Source: JACDAE01 sp963717195 (GTDB lineage Bacteria > Chloroflexota > Ktedonobacteria > Ktedonobacterales > Ktedonobacteraceae). From it: 64,000 bases of DNA. Of this stretch, positions 24,852 through 32,836 are shown piece by piece. Location of the stretch: NCBI GenBank assembly GCA_963717195.1, contig CAVQVR010000021.1, forward strand, positions 930,001-994,000, read 5' to 3'. The notes beneath the pieces were generated by a model. It saw only the letters and a list, made by a program, of their open reading frames with translations. It did not search any database and was not told the origin of the DNA. Within the stretch, counting starts at the first letter, position 1; every line of letters starts with the position of its first letter. Made by a program: the position numbers and the translations under genes.

Positions 24852-27800
24852 CTATCTCTCCAATATCTGTACTTCAACCGCACCTTTCCCCAGTACGGCC
24901 TCCAATTTATTATGTAGTGCTTGATCATAATGCATCGTGTTATTGCCCGGTACCAGGCGTACCTTCCATTCTCCATTAGCAACGAACACTTCATAATAAT
25001 CGCGGCCTGGACGCTCTTGAATGTGGCGATAGATGTCTTGTACCTTCATGATATCATTCGAGACGGAAACCTCATCATTACCGCTCAATTGCAGTGTGAG
25101 CCAGACTTGATAATGTTTGCGGTTCATCTCTTCTTCAACCGCCTTCAACTGTTCGACGCGATTACAAAGTAGTCCTGGCTCATCTCGTCGTACCTGTATC
25201 TCACCATGCACAATCACTACGGTATCCTCCACCCATAGCTCTGCTGTTTCCTCGTATGTTTTTGGGAAGATAGTTACGTCGATGGTGCCAAACATATCTT
25301 CCAGTTTAACGACGCACATCGTGTCGCCCTTTTTAGTGGTGATGCGTCGCGCTTCGGTAATTGTGCCAGCCATTATAACTTTGTGTTTGTCCAACTCCTC
25401 GTTTACTTCGGCTGTGGTGTGCGTTACGCGCTCCGCAAAAAGGTCGCTGAGGTAAGTTAACGGATGTTTGGAGATGTAGACTCCGATCAGTTCTTTTTCC
25501 CATGCCAGCAGTTGCTTGCGTGAGATCTCAAGCGCTTTTATATTGAGGGCAAACTCTATCGCGCTTTTGATCTCCTGCATATCTCCGAAGAGGCTGACCA
25601 TGCCACGCTCTTTTGCAGCTCGTTCGCTTTTGCCAAACTGCATTGCACGCTCTACAGCATCGAGTAGCATGTGTCGTTTACCATCTGCCAGCGAGTCCAT
25701 TCCGCCCGCTTTGATCAGCGTTTCAATCGCACCTTTGCCAACGAATTTAGGATCAACGCGTATACAGAAGTCAGCCAGTGATTTGAATGGTCCACCTTCG
25801 TTGCGAGCACGCACGATCTCGCTAATTGGTCCCTCGCCGATGCCTTTGAGCGCCAGCAAGCCGAAGCGCACGCCTGCATTCTCTACGGTGAAACCTCGAT
25901 CACTTTTATTTACATCGGGTCCATGTACCTCGACGCCCATACGCTTACATTCGGCGATAGCATTGGCAATCTTCTTTGCATCGGCGGCTTCCGTTGTCAT
26001 TGTTGCGGCCATGAACTCGGCGGTATAGTTTGCCTTGAGATAAGCCGTATAGAAGGCGACAACCGCATAGCTTGCGGCGTGAGCCTTGTTAAAACCATAA
26101 CCACCAAAGGGCAAGACAAGGGTAAAGAGTTCTTCGGCATCCTTTTGCTTCATTCCGCTGTTGACGCAACCCTTAACAAAATCGACCTTGTAGCCTTCCA
26201 CCTCGTTCATCAACTTTTTGCTCAGTGCTTTACGGAACTTGTTAACTTTGCCCCAGGAGAAGCCTGCCATGTTTACTGCGATAAAGAGCACCTGGTCTTG
26301 ATATACGATGATGCCGTAAGATTCTTCAAGCCACTCTGCCAGGCGCGGATCCAGGTAGGTTATTTTCTTTTTCCCGTGTTTAGCTGCAATAAAGTCAGGA
26401 ATACTATCCATCGGGCCTGGACGGTAGAGTGCAATCATCGCCATAACATCTTCGACGCGTGTTGGCTTGAGTTGCTTGATGTACTCACGCATCTTCGGAC
26501 CTTCAAGCTGGAAGACGCCTGTCGTCTCACCGCTGGCCAGCAATTCAAAGGATTTTTCGCGTTTCCTATCCTGCTCTTCTTCCCCTATTGGGTCGAGTGG
26601 AATTTTTTCCAGTATCACATCTTCGCCGCGAGCCGCTTTAATAAATTTAACTGCGTTATCCAGAATGGTCAGGTTAGAGAGGCCCAGGAAGTCAAACTTG
26701 ATCAGGCCCAACTCTTCGAGGTGCATCTGTTCATATTGCGTGATGCGTCCCTTTGCTGGATCTTTGGGATCCCGTAACTGCAAGGGGACAAAGTGTTCCA
26801 ACGCTTCGTTAGCAACAATCACACCTGCTGCATGGACTCCTGTGGTACGTACCGAACCTTCTAATTTCAATGCCTGGTCGATGATCTCCTGTGCTGGCTT
26901 GCTTTCGTTATAAAGTGCGTTGAGCTCTCTCACGGAGTCCAGCGATCCTTGCAGCGTCACCTTTGGACCTGTGGGAATGAGGCGCGTGATGCGGTCGCCT
27001 ATGTCCTGCTGGCCCATGACGCGTGCAACGTCTTTTACCGCAGCTTTCGCGGCCATCGTGTTAAACGTTACCATCTGTGCAACGCAATCATCGCCGTATT
27101 TGTGGGCTACATATTCGATCACTTCTTCACGGCGATCATCAGGGAAATCCATGTCAATATCAGGCATATCGGCACGTTCGGTGTTGAAGAAGCGTTCAAA
27201 CGGCAACTGGTAGCGTAACGGGTCAACATTGGTAATACCTAACGAGTAAGCTAATATACTTCCGGCAGCCGAACCTCGGGCGGAGCAGCGAATACCATGT
27301 GAGCGAGCATAGTTCACAAAGTCCCACTCAATGAGAAAATAGGGGACGAAGCCTTTCTGTGCGATCATATTGTATTCGTAATCTAGCTGCCGCTTCGCTT
27401 GTTCGGTCACTTCGCCGAAGCGCTCCTGGAGACCTTGCATACAGAGGGTATAGAGATACTCGTCCGATGAGCTATAGCCGGAAGGAACCGGATAGTTAGG
27501 CAATTGAGCTTTATATGATAGTGGATCAACGCTGCACTGTTCGGCGATACGTACGCTATTGAGCAGAGCCTCAGGTAACTCGGGGAAGAGTTGTGCCATC
27601 TCCTGTGGGCTTTTCAAATAATATTCCTGACTATCGAAGCGCATACGTTTAGCCGTATCAAGCTGCTTGCCGGTCTGCACACAGAGGAGTACATCGTGTG
27701 AGGAGTGGTCGTCGGCCTCAATGTAGTGCAGGTCGTTTGTTGCCACCAGCGGGATCTGCTTCTCTTTATGCATATGATAGAGCAACTGGTTGAGCTGCCC

Positions 27801-28370
27801 CTGAGGTGAAGGTTTTCCATCGTCAAAGATGCCATGATGTTCCTGAATTTCGAGATAGAAGTTCTCACGCCCAAAGACATCGCGGTACCAGTCGGCCATT
27901 TTATATGCTTCGTCTACTTTCTCTTTCAGCAGCATCTTCGGAATTTCACCGGAGAGGCAGGTAGAGGTGACGATTAATCCTTCTGCATATTGTTGCAGAA
28001 CTTTCTTGTCGATACGTGGTCTGAGGTGCCATCCTTCCGTATGGGCGATGGTTGTCAATTTCAGCAAATTGCGGTACCCGGTATCATTCTTTGCCAGTAG
28101 TAGCAAGTGATGATAATCGTCACTGTAGCGCTTTGAGTGATCATGCATATCTTCAGTGAGATAGGCTTCGATGCCTATGACGGGATTAATTCCTCCCGCT
28201 TTACATGCCTTATAAAATTCAATCGCGCCATACATAGCTCCGTGATCGGTGATAGCCAGGTGTTGCATACCCTTTGCTTTCGCCTGCTGTACGATCTTCT
28301 TAGTGCGGCTAAAACCGTCCAACAGTGAATATTCGGTATGAACATGTAAATGGGCAAAATCTGCACCCAT
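24852..28370 (-). CDS. dnaE: DNA polymerase III subunit alpha (DnaE)
   Basis: The replicative polymerase catalytic subunit, 1172 residues, the usual size of DnaE1. It begins with the PHP domain (HLHVHTEYSLLDG, AITDHGAMYG). The polymerase active-site aspartates lie in PDIDMDFPDDRREEV near residue 400, followed by TTGVHAAGV, FDFLGLSNL, ALYRPGPM and the GFNKAHAASYA region. A C-terminal OB domain begins near KVIMAGTITEARR. GGAGG precedes the ATG at 28370. It is a single-gene transcript ended by a perfect palindromic terminator. Together with dnaG and the DnaA-box array, this places core replication genes within 30 kb of each other. Confidence 0.97.
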   Translation of the reverse strand: MGADFAHLHVHTEYSLLDGFSRTKKIVQQAKAKGMQHLAITDHGAMYGAIEFYKACKAGGINPVIGIEAYLTEDMHDHSKRYSDDYHHLLLLAKNDTGYRNLLKLTTIAHTEGWHLRPRIDKKVLQQYAEGLIVTSTCLSGEIPKMLLKEKVDEAYKMADWYRDVFGRENFYLEIQEHHGIFDDGKPSPQGQLNQLLYHMHKEKQIPLVATNDLHYIEADDHSSHDVLLCVQTGKQLDTAKRMRFDSQEYYLKSPQEMAQLFPELPEALLNSVRIAEQCSVDPLSYKAQLPNYPVPSGYSSSDEYLYTLCMQGLQERFGEVTEQAKRQLDYEYNMIAQKGFVPYFLIEWDFVNYARSHGIRCSARGSAAGSILAYSLGITNVDPLRYQLPFERFFNTERADMPDIDMDFPDDRREEVIEYVAHKYGDDCVAQMVTFNTMAAKAAVKDVARVMGQQDIGDRITRLIPTGPKVTLQGSLDSVRELNALYNESKPAQEIIDQALKLEGSVRTTGVHAAGVIVANEALEHFVPLQLRDPKDPAKGRITQYEQMHLEELGLIKFDFLGLSNLTILDNAVKFIKAARGEDVILEKIPLDPIGEEEQDRKREKSFELLASGETTGVFQLEGPKMREYIKQLKPTRVEDVMAMIALYRPGPMDSIPDFIAAKHGKKKITYLDPRLAEWLEESYGIIVYQDQVLFIAVNMAGFSWGKVNKFRKALSKKLMNEVEGYKVDFVKGCVNSGMKQKDAEELFTLVLPFGGYGFNKAHAASYAVVAFYTAYLKANYTAEFMAATMTTEAADAKKIANAIAECKRMGVEVHGPDVNKSDRGFTVENAGVRFGLLALKGIGEGPISEIVRARNEGGPFKSLADFCIRVDPKFVGKGAIETLIKAGGMDSLADGKRHMLLDAVERAMQFGKSERAAKERGMVSLFGDMQEIKSAIEFALNIKALEISRKQLLAWEKELIGVYISKHPLTYLSDLFAERVTHTTAEVNEELDKHKVIMAGTITEARRITTKKGDTMCVVKLEDMFGTIDVTIFPKTYEETAELWVEDTVVIVHGEIQVRRDEPGLLCNRVEQLKAVEEEMNRKHYQVWLTLQLSGNDEVSVSNDIMKVQDIYRHIQERPGRDYYEVFVANGEWKVRLVPGNNTMHYDQALHNKLEAVLGKGAVEVQILER

Positions 28371-28593
28371 GCGGAAGAACCTCCATCAAAAATATCTTGC
28401 ATTTAAAGTATAAGAACTTATTTTCTAATTGTCAATAGTCGACAAATATCTGGCTCTTTCTTGGTACTTTCATTGTATAGAACGTGTCAGCTTTGCTTTT
28501 GTTTACGTGAGGGTACTGACTTCACAAGTGGGTAAGAAAGATTGAATTCCTGCCTCATCGTACAACGGATGCCCCGGAGTGATAAAACATAGG

Positions 28594-29700
28594 CTAAATC
28601 AACGCCCCATTCGGCAAAATCAACGCCTTAATACTCTCCTGGCGCTCGGCAGCTAACAGCGCCTCATTAGCTTGCTCCAGTGTATAGCGTCCGTTAATCA
28701 TTGAGCGCCACGGAAAATGGTCTGCGTGGCGAGCTAACGTACGTACCGCGCGATAAACGTGGCTCAGATCGCTTCCCCAGCAACCACGTACTTGCAGGTG
28801 TGGACGATTGAGTTCCAGGTGTGGATTGATGCTGACCGTCCCATGATCGGTATATTGTCCCACAACAACCAGGGTGGCAGCATCGCGCGTCAGGCGCAAT
28901 CCCTCGGCGACTGCAGCGGGAACGCCAGTTGCCTCGATGGTAACATCAGCGCCACGACCATGAGTGACATCACGCACTATACGCAAACGTTCCTCAGGAT
29001 CATGCTCAGCTATATCGATGGTCAGGTCAGCGCCAAAAGCGCGTGCAATTTCCAGGCGTTGAGGTGGTCCTCCAATGACGATAACCTGGCTGGCCCCCTG
29101 TAATTGAGCCAGGACTGCACTACAGAGCCCTACCGGTCCAGCTCCCTGTACGACAACGGTATCGCCAAAGGTCACATCCCCACGCTGTATAGCATGGAGA
29201 GCCGTGGGAAGGCCACAACCACCAGCCATAAACACATCAGGAGGAAGCGAGGGTGGTAACTTTACAATATGTACGCCAGGCAGGAGCAGGATACGTTCGC
29301 TCCATCCACCCAGCAGACCTTCATTTGCCGAGTATGTGATACCGTAGACGCGGCGCTCGGGACAACGGGTCGATGCCTTTGCTATCTGGCAGTACCAGCA
29401 GCGTCCACAGGTGCGATGAACGTCCAGGAAGGTCACGATCTCGCCAACTTTAAGCGTTTCTCCCTCGACATCACGCACAGTCCCTTTGACTTGCAGTACT
29501 CGTCCGACGCTGACATGTCCTGGAATAATGGGGTATGGCACGCCGCTCAGTCGTCCGTGGAGTAGATGTACATCGGTTCCACAGACTTCTGAGGCAATTG
29601 TTTCCAATAATACGGCACCATCATCCAGAACCGGTTCTGCGAATTCGCGTATCTCGGGTGCAGAATCCGGTGCAGGCAAAACCACAGCTCGTACAGGCAT
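28594..29700 (-). CDS. Zinc-dependent alcohol dehydrogenase (medium-chain family)
   Basis: 368 residues. The catalytic zinc ligands start at Cys40 (EVCGTDVHLLHG) with His62 in GHVSVG, where the usual Glu after GH is Val. The structural zinc cysteines lie in CGRCWYCQIAKASTRC (98-113). The NAD(P) Rossmann motif is QGAGPVGLCSAVLAQ, and VTIEATGVPAAVAEGL follows. The enzyme oxidises an alcohol or polyol; the substrate cannot be told from sequence. It stands 29 bp after the Nramp-like gene stop on the same strand, in the order transporter then dehydrogenase reversed: the dehydrogenase is downstream of dnaE and upstream transcription comes from the right. Confidence 0.9.
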   Translation of the reverse strand: MPVRAVVLPAPDSAPEIREFAEPVLDDGAVLLETIASEVCGTDVHLLHGRLSGVPYPIIPGHVSVGRVLQVKGTVRDVEGETLKVGEIVTFLDVHRTCGRCWYCQIAKASTRCPERRVYGITYSANEGLLGGWSERILLLPGVHIVKLPPSLPPDVFMAGGCGLPTALHAIQRGDVTFGDTVVVQGAGPVGLCSAVLAQLQGASQVIVIGGPPQRLEIARAFGADLTIDIAEHDPEERLRIVRDVTHGRGADVTIEATGVPAAVAEGLRLTRDAATLVVVGQYTDHGTVSINPHLELNRPHLQVRGCWGSDLSHVYRAVRTLARHADHFPWRSMINGRYTLEQANEALLAAERQESIKALILPNGALI

Positions 29701-29729
29701 GTTTTCTCCTGGTAATCTACTAATCTACG

Positions 29730-31043
29730 TTAGAGGCCGGGAAAGATCGTTGTCAGGATGATGAGCAGCGTCAGAACCGTCATCACAATTGTTGTTATCC
29801 AGGCCACCACGTTGAAGATTGGACCATTGACGTAACGCCCCATCAAGCGACGGTCATTACACAATAGAATCATTAAGACAAGAATAACTGGGAGTAGCAT
29901 TCCTCCTACGACGTTAGGCAGGTTAAGCACAAAAACCAGTTGCTTATCAGAGACAAACAGGACGATTCCTGCTCCTATAATAATAATCGCAGTGTAAAGA
30001 ACAAGAAACTGCGGTGCCTCTCTAAATTTGCGTCCGACACCACGTTCCCAACCAAAAGCCTCAGAGATTGAGTAGGCAGTCGAAAGAGGAAGGACGCTAG
30101 CGGCCATAAGCGAAGCATTGAGTAATCCTATACCAAAGAGTATGGAAGCAATCTGACCATTTCCTCCTGCCAGAGGACCGAGAGCCAGCGCCGCATCTTT
30201 AGCTTCGTTGATCTGGATGTGGTGCACGAACAGGGTTGCACCGGTACTAACGACAATGAAAAATGCCACGAAATCGGTAATGAAAGCTCCAACATACGTA
30301 TCAACACGCTCATAATTGAGATGAGCAACTGGTATGCGTTTGTCCGCGATAGCCGATTGCTGGTAGAACTGCATCCATGGAGCAATCGTGGTGCCGATCA
30401 CCGCAACGAGAGTGAGTAGGTATCCCTGGTTAAGTTGTAGCGGTGGTCGGATCGTTTGCTGCAATACCTGTGACCAATCAGGATGAACAAGGAAGCCGCT
30501 GACTATATAGCTGACATAAATTAGACATAATACTAGCAAGAAGCGTTCAACATATTTGTATTGTCCTCGAATGACCAGAAACCAGACCAGGATGGCGGCT
30601 ATTGGAACCGCGATAAATTGACTGACGCCGAAGATATCCATAGCGCCAGAGATACCAGCGAATTCGGCAACAGTTGTAGCGATATTCGCAATGAGGAGCA
30701 AAAACATGCTCCAGAATGTGATGCGCACGCCGAAGCGTTCACGAATCAGGTCGGCCAGCCCCTTTCCTGTGACGACTCCCATACGTGCAACCATTTCCTG
30801 CACAACCGCCAGGCTAATAGTAACAAGAACAACCGCCCAGAGTAGTCCATAACCATATTGTGCTCCAGCAAGGGAGTATCCTGTAATTCCCGTCGCATCA
30901 TTATCGACATTTGCGGTAATCAATCCAGGACCAATTACAGAAAGTAGAACCAGTAGCTGTCGCATCCAGACGCGACGCACCACACGCTGTTTGGTGACAA
31001 CTGCTTTGTCCGTCGTCGTGCCAACTTTATCCGCCTTGTTCAT
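29730..31043 (-). CDS. Nramp-family divalent metal transporter, possibly a Mg2+ transporter
   Basis: 437 residues from ATG 31043, which follows AGGAGAGG. About 11 membrane segments are visible. In the first, the usual Nramp DPGN metal motif is replaced by DNDATG (in ITANVDNDATGITG). The helix-6 MPH region reads SVLPLSTAY. Loss of the methionine is a known trait of Nramp-related Mg2+ transporters (NRMT). Expression lies behind an M-box, which senses Mg2+, so Mg2+ uptake is the likely role. This is inference from motif plus leader; Mn2+ or other metals remain possible. Confidence 0.88.
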   Translation of the reverse strand: MNKADKVGTTTDKAVVTKQRVVRRVWMRQLLVLLSVIGPGLITANVDNDATGITGYSLAGAQYGYGLLWAVVLVTISLAVVQEMVARMGVVTGKGLADLIRERFGVRITFWSMFLLLIANIATTVAEFAGISGAMDIFGVSQFIAVPIAAILVWFLVIRGQYKYVERFLLVLCLIYVSYIVSGFLVHPDWSQVLQQTIRPPLQLNQGYLLTLVAVIGTTIAPWMQFYQQSAIADKRIPVAHLNYERVDTYVGAFITDFVAFFIVVSTGATLFVHHIQINEAKDAALALGPLAGGNGQIASILFGIGLLNASLMAASVLPLSTAYSISEAFGWERGVGRKFREAPQFLVLYTAIIIIGAGIVLFVSDKQLVFVLNLPNVVGGMLLPVILVLMILLCNDRRLMGRYVNGPIFNVVAWITTIVMTVLTLLIILTTIFPGL

Positions 31044-31140
31044 ATGGGCCTCTCCTTTCCTTGAGGGGACATGCCCAAGACATATAAGGATGCCCCCTCT
31101 GTCACAAGGGGGCATATTGTTGCAAGTATATACACCCCCT

Positions 31141-31310
31141 CTAGTTGAGCTTTGGCACTGTACAACGTAAGATAGTACGAACTATCCAGCCACTTTGGAT
31201 CCCGCCTTGTGCCGACGAGATCTGTCCTGATCGTTGGCGTCTCTCGACGTTTCTGGTCAGTGGCCTGTGTTTATACAGTTGCCTCACCTAACGAGGTTAG
31301 TGAGAAAATT
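31141..31310 (-). promoter_or_regulatory. M-box (ykoK) Mg2+ riboswitch
   Basis: Read on the minus strand from about 31300: CTCGTTAGGTGAGGC, then CACAGGCCACTGACCAGAAA, GTCGAGAGACGCCAA, GATCAGGACAG and finally GTGCCAAAGCTCAAC near 31143-31157. This order of blocks is that of the ykoK/M-box leader, which folds around Mg2+ and shuts off downstream expression. A strong hairpin (GCCCCCTTGTGACAGAGGGGGC at about 31090-31113) lies between it and the ribosome site, without a T-run, so control may act on translation or by another route. Confidence 0.85.
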
Positions 31311-31549
31311 TGTCTCGCTTATACTATAACGCTTGCACTCTGGAGCGTCAATAGGAATTGACCCGGGTGGACCGGGTGAGATGCCCAGATCTATTGTTTC
31401 TAGACAATAACATATACAAATCTTATTCATTTTTTGCCATCATGTATTTTTTGGTATGTCTGTGTAGGAAATGGGTAATGTTTTTGATGCTGCTAACTAT
31501 GCTTCTAACGTATACTCTGATATGATGGCAAATTAGAACGTGTGCTTGT

Positions 31550-32749
31550 ATGCGTTTGGGGAGGTCGATTTTGGTTGAACATATATTGGTGGAGCAATTC
31601 GTTGGAGCGACTCTGGGCAATTATCGTCTTGAGCAACTGATAGAACAGAGCAAATGGGGTCCCGTCTTCCTGGCAAGTTCACGGATGGGCACTTCCTATG
31701 TCATTCGCTTCGTGGGTACACATCTTCAGGAGAATGAACTTAATACTGATGCTCATATTGTCTTCCTGGGCCGCTTTCAACAGGAGGCAAATCAAGTTGC
31801 CACTCTCCAGCATCCTCACATTTTGCCACTGCTCGATTATGGTAACTATCGGAGCATACCCTACCTGGTGTATCCATATGTACCTCTGACTTCTCTGCGT
31901 AGTCTGCTGGCCCAGAATGTACCCACGGATCTCAAGTCGGTCGGTCGCTACCTGGATCAGATTGTCTCCGCACTTGAATACGCTCACCAGCATGGGGTGA
32001 TCCATCGCAATCTGTCGACTGCCAGCATCTATATGCAAGCGAACAGACAACTGACGGTGGGCGAATTTGGGCTGATGCGTATGGACGAATTAAGTAGGCT
32101 TGATACCCTGCAGGCAAGCAAATCTTTTAGTGGTAGTAGCGAGTCCAGTTCACCAGAACAGTTGCTCGGTAAGCCGGTCGATGCTTATACAGATATCTAT
32201 GCTATCGCAGCTGTGCTTTATCGCCTGCTTACCGGGTATCCTCCATTTAATGGCAAGACGCGTGAGGAGGTCACGCGACAGCACCTTTATGCTGAGGTTC
32301 CATCTCTGAAATTGTGGCGTGAAGGACTTCCAGTCGAGCTCGATCATATTATCACAAAGGCTATGGCAAAAGAGCCCATGCAGCGTTATCGGCAACCTAT
32401 CGTATTTGCTCAATCCTATCATCAGATCATCGCTCCGGGTGAACCATATTCTCCTTTGATCACACCACCCCCTACCACACCGGTTCAGATACAATCATTT
32501 TCCCAGACCTCTGCATCGCTTAAGCCTGTGAAGATCAAGCGCAAATGGGCATTGCTATCGCGCCGTCGCCTGGTTACGCTGTTAGCAATTGGTGGAGGTG
32601 TAATGGTAGTCGGAGGAACGACAATTGCAGGCATAGAACTCTTGCAAGGAAACTCTATGACGAATGGGATGGGTGCTCCAGACACACATAAAACTCCTCT
32701 TGCCCCCATTAAAATTACTATCAACGCAGACGGTACAGTTACAACATGA
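31550..32749 (+). CDS. Membrane-anchored protein-kinase-like protein, predicted pseudokinase
   Basis: 399 residues. A Hanks-type kinase fold is clear (YRLEQLIEQSKWGPVFLA, HPHILPLLDY, DIYAIAAVLYRLLTG), but every catalytic landmark is altered. The HRD loop is HRNLSTAS (Asp to Asn), DFG is GEFG (Asp to Glu), and the usual VAIK lysine strand reads VIRF. It should bind partners rather than phosphorylate. One membrane helix (about residues 342-365) is followed by a short outer tail. ATG 31550 has a weak ribosome site; TTG at 31571 has GGGGAGG well placed. It is first in a run of five plus-strand genes and probably senses or scaffolds for the electron-transfer proteins that follow. Confidence 0.85.
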   Translation: MRLGRSILVEHILVEQFVGATLGNYRLEQLIEQSKWGPVFLASSRMGTSYVIRFVGTHLQENELNTDAHIVFLGRFQQEANQVATLQHPHILPLLDYGNYRSIPYLVYPYVPLTSLRSLLAQNVPTDLKSVGRYLDQIVSALEYAHQHGVIHRNLSTASIYMQANRQLTVGEFGLMRMDELSRLDTLQASKSFSGSSESSSPEQLLGKPVDAYTDIYAIAAVLYRLLTGYPPFNGKTREEVTRQHLYAEVPSLKLWREGLPVELDHIITKAMAKEPMQRYRQPIVFAQSYHQIIAPGEPYSPLITPPPTTPVQIQSFSQTSASLKPVKIKRKWALLSRRRLVTLLAIGGGVMVVGGTTIAGIELLQGNSMTNGMGAPDTHKTPLAPIKITINADGTVTT

Positions 32750-32836
32750 GATGATTTGCCTTTGGAGATTATATAGAAACCGTAGTGATTTTACCTGCAT
32801 GCGGGGTTGCTCACCCTGAAGTTGTGGAGGATTGGA

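Noticed and set aside
31090..31113. Intrinsic terminator of the M-box
   Set aside because: The GC-rich hairpin has no T-run after it on the minus strand, so it was not listed as a terminator.
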